The position numbers and the translations under genes were made by a program. Positions 31,952-43,051 of a stretch of 64,000 nt of DNA are shown piece after piece (position 1 is the first letter of the stretch; every line of letters starts with the position of its first letter). A model generated the notes under the pieces. The model saw only the letters and a list, made by a program, of their open reading frames with translations. It had not been told where the DNA came from and made no database searches. This stretch comes from DATAES01 sp963721305 (GTDB taxonomy: Bacteria > Actinomycetota > Acidimicrobiia > Acidimicrobiales > JACDCH01), in the NCBI GenBank assembly GCA_963721305.1, contig CAVRIR010000006.1:558001-622000 (forward strand). The letters run 5' to 3'.

Positions 31952-33260
31952 CTAGGACCCGGCGAGCTCGTCGGCCGCGGGCGCGGTCGCGCACCTCCAC
32001 CGCGGCGGCGCGCAACGCGGCTTCGGGATCGACGTCGAGCGCCGCGGCGGCGATGACGAGCGCGAGCAGCGCGTCGCCGATCGCATCCGCGTCATCGACA
32101 TCGGCGGCGTCGGGCACGTCCGACCCGATGGACTTCGCTTTGCGCACGACCTTGTGGGCGTAGAGCAGTGAAGGCAGCGAAGACGGGATGCCCTCGAACA
32201 CGCTGTCGCGACCCTTCTCGTCCTTCTTGCGCTGCTCCCAGTCGCTCATCACCGCTTCCGCCGAGTCGGCGGTGGCGTCGCCGAACACGTGCGGATGGCG
32301 GAGCACGAGCTTGTCGTGCACGGTGCGGGCCACGTCGGCGAGCGTGAAGGCGCCCTTCTCACCCGCGAGCGTGGCGTGGAAGCAGATCTGGAAGAGGAGA
32401 TCGCCGAGCTCCTCCTCGAGATGTTGGTAGCCCTCGCCCGTCTCGGGGTCGAGATGCTCGAGCGCTTCGAGCACCTCGTACGTCTCTTCGAGCAGGTGAC
32501 GGGTGAGCGATTGATGGGTCTGCTCACGGTCCCACGGGCACCGCTCGCGCAGGACGTGAACCAGCTCGTCGAACCGCGCCACCTCGGAAGCGACCGGCGC
32601 GACGAGCGTGTCGATGTACAGCGACGTGAGGTGATCGGGCTCGAAGGATCGATCGAGCTCGGCGCGCTCGACCTCGAAGATGGACTCGTCCGGCGCGCCG
32701 AGTCGTTGGACCACGACGACCGGCGGACCGTCGAGATCGAGCGCGAGCTTGACGTCGGCGAGCACGGCGCGGCTGTCGCACTGCGCGACGAGCAACGGCC
32801 CGCGTTCGCCGGCGGCGTCGACGGCGAACCGGTGTCCGTCGACGATCCGCACGCCATCGGTCAAGGGATCGACGCCGAGCCGCGTCCACGCGAGGTCGAC
32901 GAACGAGAGCGCGGGAACGACTTCGAGCTCGATCTCTCCGGCCGCGGCCGCGGCGCGCAGCAGTTCGACCGTCCGCTCGCCGACCGCCGGCGAGCCCGGC
33001 ACTGCATAGAGCACCTCGCCGTGCTCGCTCGCGGCGGCGCGCAAGCGCTCGACGATCGCCGGGTACACGGCGTCGATCGTCTCGGCGCGCTCGTACACAT
33101 CGTCGAACGACGTCGCTCCGCCAACGAGAGCACTCGCCGGATGGCGAACCGTCCGCACGAACCGCGTCGCGATGCGGGCGATGGCGTCGTGGGTCGCGCT
33201 GGTGACGAGATCCGGTCCTGCGGGGCCGAGGCCGACGACGACGACTCGGCCCAGGGTCAC
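31952..33260 (-). CDS. mazG: MazG nucleoside triphosphate pyrophosphohydrolase with N-terminal methylase-like domain (3' end frameshifted)
   Basis: About 435 residues. Residues 1-220 are a tetrapyrrole methylase-like domain (RVVVVGLGPAGPDLV, VLYAVPGSPAVGE). Residues 225-430 are MazG: LRERCPWDREQTHQSL, EETYEVLEALE, EELGDLLFQICFHA and KLVLRHPHVFGD. It hydrolyses non-canonical or excess NTPs. The conserved end RDRAR should lead to ADELAGS and a TAG at 31954-31952, but one extra base near 31977 throws the frame into the enolase antisense as far as 31029. Coordinates are the inferred true ones. The GTG overlaps the next gene by four bases. Confidence 0.85.
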
Positions 33261-34333
33261 GGCCCGGCCGAAGGCGGCACGTCCGAGGGGACGGTGTCGG
33301 TCACCGGCGGCCCGGACTCGTTCGGTGACGACGTGGTGGTCGTGGCGCCTGGCGCCGTGATGCTGAACGTCGCCGGATCGAACGTGCCGTACTTCGGATC
33401 GACGGTCACCTGTGACGAGGCCTGCGCCTTCTGCAACCAGGAACCGAACTCGACGGACTGGTCACGCGTCGCAAGGCTCTGTGCCTCGGACTGCACATCG
33501 GTGAACGTGGCCGGCTTCTTGTCCGTGACCTTGATGATCACGAAGCCGCCTTGGTTGTTCGAGATCGGATCGGTGACGCCGCCGACCGGCGTCGACTGCA
33601 CCGTCGGCGAAATGGTGTCGGGGAACTCGCTCAACTCGTGACAACCCGCGTCTCCGCCGGCAGAAGCCGTCTGCGTGTCGGTCGAGTTCTGCTGCGCCAA
33701 GGTGGCGAAGTCGGCGCCGGCACGAGCCTGAGCCACGATGCTGTTGGCCAGGTTCTCGTCGTCGACCGAGATCAGCGACACGCAGTACTGCGTGAAGCCG
33801 TCGGGGTGGGCGTTGAAGTAGGCCTGCGCGACCGCGACGCTGCCGCACGGCTGGTTCAGCAGGTCGGCTTGGAGGACGTACTGATCGTTGTACCAACCCT
33901 CGAGCTGGTTGCGGTAGGTCTCGGGGAAGCTGTCGAGGGTGGTCTCGCCCTGCTGCGGGTCACCCTGGCCGAGGCCGTTGACGAGATCGTTCTTGGCCAG
34001 CGCCTTGCAGTCGTCGCTCGCCTGCAGGCCTCGCTTCTCGACCTCGCTGTGGATGAGCGCGAACTGCATCTGCCGTTGCAGGACCTCGCCGACGAAGCTG
34101 GCGTCATACGTGCCCGGCGCCGAACCGACGACCGCCTGGCCCGCCTGCTTGAACTGCTGGTCGATGGCGTTCAGGTAGGCCTTGTTGGCGTTGATCGCGT
34201 TCAGCTCGTCGACGACGTCCTGCGTCGTCACCGTGACACCGTTGACGGTGGCTGCCGGCTCGCCCGCATGCGAAGAAGCGCAGGCGGGCACGAGCACGCA
34301 GGCGCAGAACAGGAGAACGAGGGCACGTTTCAC
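33257..34333 (-). CDS. SurA-like peptidylprolyl isomerase lipoprotein
   Basis: 358 residues from the GTG at 34333. Lipoprotein signal with lipobox LVPAC (about 15-19). A SurA N-terminal-like helical domain follows (NGVTVTTQDVVDELNAINA). A PpiC/parvulin-type domain (about 195-300) shows FTQYCVSLISVDDENLANSI, GADFATLAQQNSTDTQTASAGG and GGFVIIKVTDKKPATF. The C-terminal tail is Thr/Pro-rich. It should fold secreted proteins outside the membrane. The parvulin catalytic His motifs are incomplete, so it may be a chaperone only. It sits between mfd and mazG and overlaps both by four bases. Confidence 0.82.
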   Translation of the reverse strand: MKRALVLLFCACVLVPACASSHAGEPAATVNGVTVTTQDVVDELNAINANKAYLNAIDQQFKQAGQAVVGSAPGTYDASFVGEVLQRQMQFALIHSEVEKRGLQASDDCKALAKNDLVNGLGQGDPQQGETTLDSFPETYRNQLEGWYNDQYVLQADLLNQPCGSVAVAQAYFNAHPDGFTQYCVSLISVDDENLANSIVAQARAGADFATLAQQNSTDTQTASAGGDAGCHELSEFPDTISPTVQSTPVGGVTDPISNNQGGFVIIKVTDKKPATFTDVQSEAQSLATRDQSVEFGSWLQKAQASSQVTVDPKYGTFDPATFSITAPGATTTTSSPNESGPPVTDTVPSDVPPSAGP

Positions 34334-37300
34334 GAACGGTCGAGGTTAGCGGCGACCTGCTCATCGGCAGGGTCGGGCGGGAACAGCTGCCGCAGGACGA
34401 GGACCAGTCCGTCGACGAGCTCGGACGGCTTGCGGACGGGCAGCTGGAGCTGCTGGGCCTCTGCCTTGTACGCCGAGTCCTTCACGAGCCGGCTCAACCG
34501 GACCTCCTGGCTGACCTTGAGCTCGACCGGACTGAGTCGCACCACATAGGCAGGCTTGCCGAAGCCAGGCCCCTTGCCCACGTTGACCTCGCGGATGCCG
34601 GTGCGAGCGCACTCGGCCCGCAGCCGCGCCACCTCGAGCAGCGCGTTCGCGGGCGGCGGGACCGGTCCATACCGGTCCTGCCACTCGCGGCGGATGTCGT
34701 CGACCTCGGCCACGCTCGCCACCGCCGCCAGCCGGCGATACGCCTCGAGCCGCAGATCCTCTCTCGGCACGTAGTCCTTCGGCAGGTGGGCGTCGAGCGG
34801 CAGGTCGAGCTTGATCTCGGCTGGCTCCTGCACGGGCTGGCCCTTCAGCTCGGCCACCGCCTCGTTGACCATCTGGCAGTAGAGGTCGTAGCCGACCGCC
34901 GCGATGTGGCCCGACTGGCCGGTGCCGAGCAGGTTGCCGGCGCCACGGATCTCGAGGTCGCGCATCGCGATCTTGAACCCGCTGCCGAGCTCGGTCGTCT
35001 CGCCGATCGTCTTCAGCCGCTCGTAAGCCTGCTCGGAGAGCGACGACTCGGGCGGATAGAGGAGGTACGCGTACGCGCGCGCATACCGGCGCGGCCCACC
35101 CGACCGCGGAGCTGGTGCAGCTGCCCGAGACCGAGGCGGTCGGCCCGGTCGACCACGAGCGTGTTCACCGTCGGCATGTCGATGCCGGACTCGATGATCG
35201 TCGTGCAGACGAGCACGTCGTACTCGTTCTCCCAGAAGTCGAGCACGATCCTCTCGAGCGAGCCTTCGTCCAGTTGTCCGTGCGCGACCGCGATGCGCGC
35301 CTCGGGCACGAGCTCGCGGATGTGCGCGGCGGTGTGCTCGATGTCGTGCACGCGGTTGTGCACGAAGAAGACCTGGCCTTCACGCAACAATTCGCGACGG
35401 ATCGCCTCCGCGACGGCGCGGTCGTCGTACTCGCCGACGTACGTGAGGATCGGCTGGCGCTCGGCCGGTGGTGTGTTGAGCAGCGTGAGATCGCGGATCC
35501 CGGTGAGGCTCATCTCGAGCGTGCGCGGGATCGGCGTCGCGGTGAGCGTCAACACGTCGACGTCGTTCTTGAGCTCCTTGATCTTCTCCTTGTGCGAGAC
35601 CCCGAACCGCTGCTCTTCGTCGACGACCAGCAGGCCCAGGTTCTTGAACCGGATGTCGTCGGACAGGACGCGATGCGTGCCGATCACGACGTCGACCGTG
35701 CCGTCGGCCAGTCCGTCGACGACCTTCTTCGCCTGGCTCGGCGTGAGGAAGCGCGACAGCACCTCGACCCGCACCGGGTAGCCCGCGAACCGCTCCGCGA
35801 ACGTCTGACCGTGCTGCTGCGCGAGCAACGTCGTCGGCACGAGCACCGCGGCCTGCATGCCGTCCTGCACCGCTTTGAACACCGCGCGGATCGCGACTTC
35901 GGTCTTGCCGAATCCGACGTCACCGCACACGAGGCGATCCATCGGCATCGCCTCTTCCATGTCGGACTTCACGTCGACGATGGCCTTGAGCTGGTCCGGC
36001 GTCTCCTGGAACGGGAACGCGTCCTCGAGCTCGCGCTGCCATGGCGTGTCCTGCGGGAACGCATGGCCAGCCGTGTGCAGCCGCTTCTGGTACAGCACGA
36101 CGAGCTCTTGCGCGATCTGCGTGACCTCGGCTCGCACTCGCGCCTTCGTCTTCGACCATTCGCCGCCGTTCAGCCTGCTGAGCGACGGCTGGTCGCCGCC
36201 CGTGTAGTGGCGGACGGCGTCGATCTGGTCGGACGGGACGTAGAGCTTGTCGTCGCCCCGGTACTCGAGCAGGAGATAGTCGCGCTCGACACCCGAGATG
36301 GCGCGCTTCACCATCCCTGCGAAGCGGGCGACGCCGTGTTGGTGGTGCACGACGAAGTCGCCGGGGCTCAGGTCGTCGAAGAAGCGTCCGGCGTCGGTGC
36401 GGCGGCGGGTCCGGACCGGCCGATGCGCGCGGCGCCGTCCGGTCAGATCGGCCTCCGTGAGGAGCGCCAGCTTGACGGTCGGCAGGATGAACCCACGCTC
36501 GAGTGACGCGATCTCGACGTCGAGCTTCAAGCCGTGCTCGGTGAGGAGTCGCTCGATCCGAGTCTTCGAGCCTTCGCCGTCCGCGCTGACGACGATCCGG
36601 TAGCCCTGACGACGCAGTTCGGTCAGTTGCGACATCAGCCGCTCGCCGCCGCCGACGACCGGGTCCCACCCCATCGCCTGGATGGTCGTGACGTCCGGAC
36701 CCTCGGGCGCGACGGTGACGGTCCACGCGGGCGCGTTGGTGTGGACGAGCAACCGGTCGAACGGGAGGTGAAGGCTCGGGAGCTCGCTCGTGGTGTCCGC
36801 GCCCCACGTCTTCGCCAGTGTGCGGGCGAGGTCGGCTTCCTCGGCGGCGATGTCGGCGGCTCGGTCGCGCAGCCGCTTGGGCTCGACGAGCACGATCTGC
36901 GCGTCGGCGGGGACGAGGTCGAACAGGACGACCTCGCGATCGACCAGCCACGGCAGCCAGGACTCCATGCCGTCGAACGTGAGTCCGTCGGACAGCCGCT
37001 CCCACTGCTCACGGCCCCACGGCTGCAGGGACACGAGCCGGCCGGCGCGCGCTTGCACCTCGTCCGTCGGGACCAGCTCTCGGCACGGGAAGACACGCGC
37101 CTCGGTGAGATCGTTCGTCGACCGCTGGTCGTTCACCGAGAACTCGGTGAGCCGGTCGACCTCGTCGCCCCACAAGTCGATGCGCACGGGATGGTCGGCG
37201 GTTGACGGGAAGACGTCGACGATCGAGCCGCGGATGCTGACCTCACCGCGGTGCTCGACCTGGTGCTCACGGTGGTAGCCCGCGTGCACGAGGGCGGACA

Positions 37301-37754
37301 CGAGCTCGTCGCGGTCGCGCCGCTCGCCGGGATGGATCTCGATCGGCTCGACCTTGTCGATGTCCGGACCGAGCCGCTGCACGAGCGCTCGGATCGGAGC
37401 GACGATCACGTCGGGCGTGCGCTCGGGTTCGAGCAGCCGCCAGATCGTCCGCAAGCGCCGCCCCATCGTCTCGACCCCAGGGCTCACCCGCTCGAAGGGC
37501 AGCGTCTCCCAGGCCGGGAACAGGTCGACCTGATCGGGTCCGAGGTAGGCGTCGAGGTCGTGGACCAGCCGTTCCGCGTCCGCGGTCGTCGGGACCGCGA
37601 CGACGTACGGGCGGCGCTGCGTCGTGGCGACGAGCCCGGCGATCGTGAACGCCCGTGCGGGTTCCGGGACGGCGACGAGCGCGGACGACCGCCCCCGAAC
37701 TGCGAGCAGGGCGGGGTCGTCGCGAAGCAGCGTGGGCAGTTCACGGACGCTCAT
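34330..37754 (-). CDS. mfd: Transcription-repair coupling factor Mfd, frameshifted near 35078
   Basis: About 1141 residues in two frames. The first, from the ATG at 37754, covers the UvrB-like domain, the RNA-polymerase-interacting domain (DDLSPGDFVVHHQHGVARF) and the translocase: GDVGFGKTEVAIRA (Walker A), VVDEEQRFG (Walker B), TATPIPRTLEMSLTG and QLHQLRGRVGRAG. The second frame continues RAYAYLLYPPESS, AMRDLEIRGAGNLLG and the C-terminal domain. The total span is two bases over a multiple of three; an extra CG in the CGCGCGCG tract at 35074-35082 accounts for it. Mfd removes stalled polymerase and recruits UvrA. Overlaps the SurA-like gene as GTGA. Confidence 0.92.
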
Positions 37755-37821
37755 GAGCGAACGCTCAACGGTACCGGCGACGCGCCCCACTCCGGGCGCC
37801 ACCGCGGAGTGGGGAACGCCC

Positions 37822-39214
37822 ATGGGAAGGGACGAGCCGCTAGAAAACCATCATCGGACTTTCGAGACGAAGCTTCCTCATCGGATCGGCGGCGTCGCTG
37901 GCACTCGCCGCGTGCTCGTCCGACTCGAGCAAGCCGGGTGCGGCCGCGAGTTCGGCCGCCTCGTCCGCGCCACCCCCGACGGTGCCGCCGCGAACGGCGG
38001 GCCAGCGGCCGGACATGTCGAAGCCCGAGGGCGTCGACACGCTCCCCCAGATCGAGCACGTGATCGTGCTGATGATGGAGAACCACAGCTACGACAACTA
38101 CCTCGGGATGTTGTCGCGGGGAGACGGGTTCGCGCGCGGTGCCGACGGCAAGCCGACGAACGCGAACAACGACGCCAACGGGCAGCCGGTGCGGGCCTTC
38201 CACATGGCGAACACCTGCCAGCTGCAGCACCAGCCGAGTCAGGCATGGAACGCGTCGCACGTTCAGTACGCGAACGGAGCCAACGACGGGTTCGTCCGCA
38301 GCGACAGCGGTCCGGTCGCGATGGGCTACTGGACCGGCGACGACATCCCCTTCTACTACGGACTCGCGAACACGTTCCCCTTGTGCGATCGGTGGTTCAG
38401 CTCGGTGCTCGCGCAGACCTATCCGAACCGGCGCTACCTGCTCGCGGCGACGTCACAGGGAACCGTCAACAACGACCTCACGTTCGTGACGAGCGGTCCG
38501 CAGCCGCCGAACGGCACGATCATGGACCTGCTGAACCGCAACAGCATCTCGTGGCGCGACTACTACACGTCGCTGCCGTCGGCCGCCCTGTACCTGCCCG
38601 TGCTGAACGCGAACGGCGACAAGGTCGTGCACGTCGACCAGTACTTCACCGACGCGGCGGCCGGCACGCTGCCCGCGTTCAGCCTCGTCGAACCGGACTT
38701 CGACCGGAACAGCGAGGAGAACGCTGACGACATCACGCTCGGCGAGAGCTTCTCGTCCAAGGTCATCAACGCGGCGATGAACGGGCCGGCGTGGAACAAG
38801 ACGCTGCTCATCTGGAACTACGACGAGCACGGGGGTTACTACGACCACGTGGCACCGCCCGCGGCGGTTGCGCCGGACAACATCCCGCCGATGATCGGAC
38901 CCAACGACCAGCCCGGCGGCTTCGACCGATACGGATTCCGGGTGCCCGCAGCCGTGGTGTCGCCGTACGCCAAGAAGGACTACGTGTCACACGTCGTGCA
39001 CGACCACACGTCGATCCTCAGCTTCCTCGAGACGAAGTTCAACCTGCCGGCGCTCACCGAACGCGATGCGCATGCCGACAACCTCCTCGACTGCCTGGAC
39101 CTGACCGGCGATCCCGCGTTCGCGACACCACCGGTGCTGCCCGCGCCGAAGAACCCCGACGGCTCGACGCCGCTGTGCACCGCGCCGGGCCCGGTTCCCA
39201 ATCCCGCGGGCTGA
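37822..39214 (+). CDS. Phosphoesterase (phospholipase C/acid phosphatase) family Tat lipoprotein, 5' frameshift
   Basis: Catalytic part: IEHVIVLMMENHSYDNYLG, with the metal/nucleophile cluster ENHS, then FLETKFN and the C-terminal NYDEHGGYYDHVAPP. This is the PF04185 phosphoesterase family, which cleaves phospholipids or phosphomonoesters. Upstream in the same frame is a full Tat lipoprotein signal, GLSRRSFLIGSAASLALAAC, yet no start codon lies between it and the TAG at 37841. The ATG at 37822 (MGRDEPLENHH) joins it if one base is missing near 37855. The frame from GTG 37982 alone would lack the signal, so it is probably not the true start. Divergent from mfd. Confidence 0.78.
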
Positions 39215-39244
39215 CCAGAGCCCACCCGACGCGACAACCGCGCG

Positions 39245-39889
39245 TCAGCTCGGGCTGTCGTTGCGGTTGAACCGCGTCATCGCCGCTTCCGCGCCTTCGG
39301 TCACGATGAGCTCGACCGCATCGGCTGCTTCTTCGATGGTGACGTCGAGCTCGGCACGCTCGGACTTGCTCGGTCGCCTCAACACGTGGTTTGCCCCCTC
39401 GGTGCGACCGGGCGGCTTGCCGACACCGATGCGGATGCGAGCGAACGCGTCGGTGTGCAGATGCGCCTTGATCGATTGCAGGCCCTTGTTGCCGGCCAGC
39501 CCGCCGCCGACCTTGACCTTCAACCGCCCGATCGGCAGGTCGAGCTCGTCGTGCACGACGACGATGCGCTCAGGCGTGTCGAGGACGTCGAGGCGCTTCG
39601 CGAGCGTGAGCACCGCGATGCCCGAGTCGTTGTAGTACGTCTGCGGGAACGCGAGCGCGAGCCGGTGGCCGGCGACCGAGACGTTGGCCGCGAGCGAACG
39701 GGCGCGGCGGTCGAGCTTCAGGGACTCGCCGTGGCGACGCGCCAGGAGCGCGACGGTGTCGGCGCCGCTGTTGTGCCGCGACCGTTCGAATTCGCCGCCG
39801 GGGTTGCCGAGGCCGACAACCAGGAGATCGGTCTGAATCGGTTCAGCCTTCGCCGGAGTCGCCGGCGGACTCGCCGCCCTGGTCGGCAC
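39245..39889 (-). CDS. pth: Peptidyl-tRNA hydrolase
   Basis: 214 residues from the GTG at 39889, with an unusually long N-terminal lead (about 20 residues) before the first strand. LLVVGLGNPGGEFERSRHNSG holds the catalytic His and the Asn. FPQTYYNDSGIAV, VVHDELDLPIGRLKVKVGGG with the catalytic Asp, and NKGLQSIKAHL complete the active site. It recycles stalled peptidyl-tRNA. The start overlaps the end of rplY by 47 bases, and no later start codon exists before the core, so tight coupling is real or the start is non-standard. Confidence 0.93.
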   Translation of the reverse strand: MPTRAASPPATPAKAEPIQTDLLVVGLGNPGGEFERSRHNSGADTVALLARRHGESLKLDRRARSLAANVSVAGHRLALAFPQTYYNDSGIAVLTLAKRLDVLDTPERIVVVHDELDLPIGRLKVKVGGGLAGNKGLQSIKAHLHTDAFARIRIGVGKPPGRTEGANHVLRRPSKSERAELDVTIEEAADAVELIVTEGAEAAMTRFNRNDSPS

Positions 39890-40517
39890 CGCCTTCCGCC
39901 GGCGCCGCGCCTTCTGCGGCCTCGCCTTCCTCGCCTTCGGCAGCAGCGGGCGCCTCGGCCCGCGGCGGCTGACCGATGACGATCGGCTCTTCGGGGTCGG
40001 CGTCGGTCTCGACTCCCTCCGGCAGCACGAGGTCGCCGACGCGAATGGCCTCGTTGATCACGAGACCGGAGATGTCGACGCTGATCTCGTTCGGGATCGA
40101 ACCCGGCTTGGCCCGGATCGCCAGCTGGAACAGCAAGTGGTCGACCACGCCGTCGTTGCGGGTGATGTCTTCGGCCTCGCCTTGCAACACGATCGGGACG
40201 TCGACCTCGATGGCGACGTCACGACTGACGCGCAAGAAGTCGACGTGCAGGACGCTGCGCTTGATCGCATGACGCTGGAGGTCCTTCACGATCGTGAGCT
40301 CGCTGGCGTGCCCGTCGATCTCCAGGTTGATCAGTGCGTTGACGCCGGCCTCTGTCGTGAGCGCGCCGCGCAGCTCGCGCCAGTCGACGCTGACGGACAC
40401 GGCCTCGCTGCCGAGACCGTAGACGGTGCCAGGGACCCGGCCCGCGCCTCGCAGCCGCTTGCTGGGCCGCGTGCCGGTGGTGCGGCCAGTCGCCGCGGGA
40501 AGGGTGATCTCAGCCAT
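39843..40517 (-). CDS. rplY: 50S ribosomal protein bL25, CTC family
   Basis: 224 residues. The N-terminal L25 5S rRNA-binding domain (about 1-92: RGAGRVPGTVYG, TIVKDLQRHAIKRSVLHVDF) is followed by the TL5/CTC beta domain (to about 190: FQLAIRAKPGSIPNEISVDI, GDLVLPEGV). It ends in an Ala/Glu/Gly-rich acidic tail. The order glmU-prs-rplY-pth is the normal actinobacterial one, but here an amidase gene on the plus strand separates prs from rplY. Confidence 0.94.
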   Translation of the reverse strand: MAEITLPAATGRTTGTRPSKRLRGAGRVPGTVYGLGSEAVSVSVDWRELRGALTTEAGVNALINLEIDGHASELTIVKDLQRHAIKRSVLHVDFLRVSRDVAIEVDVPIVLQGEAEDITRNDGVVDHLLFQLAIRAKPGSIPNEISVDISGLVINEAIRVGDLVLPEGVETDADPEEPIVIGQPPRAEAPAAAEGEEGEAAEGAAPAEGGADQGGESAGDSGEG

Positions 40518-40569
40518 CGGAGGTCCTACTTCTGGGATCGCGCCGGAGCGCTCGATTTCGGAAGGGTGC

Positions 40570-41997
40570 ATGCTACGGGGCATGGACGCCTTCACTCCAG
40601 CCGTGGACATCGCCGCCGCCATCCGCAGCAAGCAGATCAGCCCTGTGGAGGTGGCCGATCTGTACCTGGAGCGGATCGAGCAGTTCGACGGGACCCTCAA
40701 CGCCTTCTGCCACCGGGCGGACGACGAGGTGCGCGACGCCGCCAAGCGGGCGGCAGACGTCGTGGCCACGACCGACGTCACGGAGCTGCCGCCGTTCTTC
40801 GGCGTCCCCTTGCCGATCAAGGACCTGAATCGGGTCGCCGGCTGGCCGTCGACGCAAGGGTCGCGCGGTACGAGCTGGGAGCCGCAGACGAAATCCGACT
40901 TCGTCGTCGAGCGGTTCGTCGAGGCCGGCTTCATCCTCCTCGGCATGACGAACGCGCCCGAGTTCGGCACCGTCTCGTACACGGAGAGCGACGCGCACGG
41001 CATCACCCGCAACCCCTGGAACCCGGATCACACCCCGGGCGGCTCGAGTGGCGGAGCGGGTGCCGCGGTCGCGTCGGGGATGGCACCGATCGCGCACGCG
41101 TCAGACGGCGGCGGATCGATTCGCATCCCGGCCGCGTGCAACGGCCTCGTCGGTCTCAAGCCGAGCCGTAACCGCGTCCCGAACGCCGTCAACGAGCTCG
41201 AGGGATTCGCCACGAGCGGCGTGCTGTCCCACACCCTGCTTGACACCGCGGCCGCGCTCGACATCATCGGACAGCCAGATCCGCTCAGCTGGTACAACGC
41301 GCCGGCGCCGGCGCAACCGTTCGCGGTGAGCGCGCAGCTACCCCCGCCTCGCCTGCGCGTCGGGTACACGACGACGCCGCCCTTGGACATGCCGATCGCG
41401 CCGGCCTGCATCACCGCCGTCACGAAAACCGTCAACGCGCTCGCCGCATCGGGACACGACGTGTTCGAGGTCGAGCTGTCGCTGCCGGACGCGGATGCGT
41501 TCATCGAATCGTTCGGGGTCGTCTGGAACACCGGATCCGCCGGCGTCCCGATCATCGACTGGGACAAGGTCGAGCCGCTGAACCGCGCGCTGCGCGATGC
41601 CGGACACGGCGCTGACTCGATCAGGTACGTCGAGGCGGTGTATCGCACGCAGGTGCTGGCCCGCCCGTTGATGGCGCAGTTCGTCGACACGTTCGACGTG
41701 CTGGTGACGCCCACGATGGCCACGCTGGCGCCGCGGTGCGGGACGGTGTGGGAAGGGGCGGACGTCGATCCCATGCTGGCGCTCATCAACTGCTACCCGA
41801 TGGCCATCTTCACCTCGATCTTCAACGTGACCGGACTGCCGGCGATCTCGGTGCCGGTGCACCACGACGACGAGTCCGGACTCCCCTCCTGTGTGCAGAT
41901 CGCCGCCGGCCCGTGGCGGGACGACCTCGCGCTCCAGGTCGGCGCCCAACTCGAGGCCGCCCTCCCCTGGAAGGACCGCCGCCCTCCGATCTCCTGA
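40570..41997 (+). CDS. Amidase (amidase signature family)
   Basis: 475 residues from the ATG at 40570, chosen over 40582 because GGAAGG lies six bases upstream. The Ser-cisSer-Lys triad is visible: FGVPLPIKDLNRVAG (Lys), TPGGSSGGAGAAVASGMAP (cis-Ser) and ASDGGGSIRIPAACNGLVG (nucleophile Ser). It hydrolyses small amides or acts like AtzF/6-aminohexanoate amidases; the substrate is not predictable. Inserted on the opposite strand between rplY and prs. Divergent from rplY with a 52-base gap. Confidence 0.9.
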   Translation: MLRGMDAFTPAVDIAAAIRSKQISPVEVADLYLERIEQFDGTLNAFCHRADDEVRDAAKRAADVVATTDVTELPPFFGVPLPIKDLNRVAGWPSTQGSRGTSWEPQTKSDFVVERFVEAGFILLGMTNAPEFGTVSYTESDAHGITRNPWNPDHTPGGSSGGAGAAVASGMAPIAHASDGGGSIRIPAACNGLVGLKPSRNRVPNAVNELEGFATSGVLSHTLLDTAAALDIIGQPDPLSWYNAPAPAQPFAVSAQLPPPRLRVGYTTTPPLDMPIAPACITAVTKTVNALAASGHDVFEVELSLPDADAFIESFGVVWNTGSAGVPIIDWDKVEPLNRALRDAGHGADSIRYVEAVYRTQVLARPLMAQFVDTFDVLVTPTMATLAPRCGTVWEGADVDPMLALINCYPMAIFTSIFNVTGLPAISVPVHHDDESGLPSCVQIAAGPWRDDLALQVGAQLEAALPWKDRRPPIS

Positions 41998-42061
41998 CGA
42001 ACGTCGGTGCATTTGTTGGCGCTCTAGCTGCGGCCAATGACCCGCAGTTCGCCGCGGCCCG

Positions 42062-43025
42062 TCAGGCCAGGTTCTCGCCGCCGAACAGCTCGGAGACGGA
42101 CTTGTCCTCGAACACGGCGTCGATGGCGTCGGCGATCGTGCCGGCCACCGAGAGCACCTCGAGCTTGTCGATTTGCTTGTCGTCCGGGATCGGAACGGTG
42201 TCGGTCACCACGACGCGCGAGATCTCGGAGTTCTTCAACCGGTCGATGGCGGGATCGGCGAGGACGGCGTGCGTCGCCATGGCCCAGACCTCGGTGGCGC
42301 CGTGCTCCTTCAAGATGTCGGACGCGGCCACGATCGTCCCAGCGGTGTCGATGCGATCGTCGATGATCACGCAGCGCCGGCCGGCCACATCGCCGATCAC
42401 GCCTCGCGCCTCGACCTCGTCCGACTTCCCCTTGATGTGGCGCTTGTGGACGAACGCCAGGTCGGCGCCGAGGTGCTGGCTGTAGCGCTCGGCCACCTTC
42501 ACCCGGCCGGCATCGGGTGCGACCACGACGATGTCGCCGCCACATTCGTCCTCGATGTAGTCGAGCAACACCGGCATCGCGGTCAGGTGGTCGACGGGCA
42601 TGTCGAAGAAGCCCTGGATCTGTCCCGAGTGGAGGTCCACGCTCAACATCCGGCTCGCGCCCGCGGTCGTCAGCAGATCGGCCACGAGCTTCGCCGCGAT
42701 CGGCTCCCGTCCTTCCGCCTTCCGGTCCTGGCGGGCGTAGCCGTAGAGCGGGCACACGGCCGTGATGCGCTTGGCCGACGCCGCGCTTGGCCGCGTCGAT
42801 CATCACGAGGTGCTCCATGATCGAGTCGTTCACCGAGCCGCAGTGCGTCTGGATGATGAACACGTCGGCGCCGCGGATGTTCTCGCCGAACCGGCAGTGC
42901 GTCTCGCCGTTCGGGAAGTCACGGACGTTCGCTTCACCGAGCGGCACGCCGAGATGGCGGGCGATGTCTTGGGCGAGAGCCGGATGCGAACGGCCCGAGT
43001 ACAGCCGCAGCGTCTTCTTGCTCAT
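42062..43025 (-). CDS. prs: Ribose-phosphate pyrophosphokinase, frameshifted near 42780
   Basis: About 320 residues in two frames. The first runs from the ATG at 43025, supported by GGAG five bases upstream, through LYSGRSHPALAQDIARHLG, VRDFPNGETHCRF, VFIIQTHCGSVND and MIDAAKR. The second continues as KRITAVCPLYGYARQDRK, VVVAPDAGRVKVAERY and the PRPP loop IIDDRIDTAGT. One extra base in the CGCGGCG tract near 42780 separates them. The enzyme makes PRPP from ribose 5-phosphate and ATP. A frame starting at 42757 would lack the ATP site. It lies 26 bases after glmU. Confidence 0.9.
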
Positions 43026-43051
43026 CAACTCCATACGCGACGCGCCTCTTT

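Noticed and set aside
31029..33260. 743-residue MazG protein with a long C-terminal extension
   Set aside because: The extension is antisense to eno, includes repeat copy 1, and disappears if one extra base near 31977 is removed.
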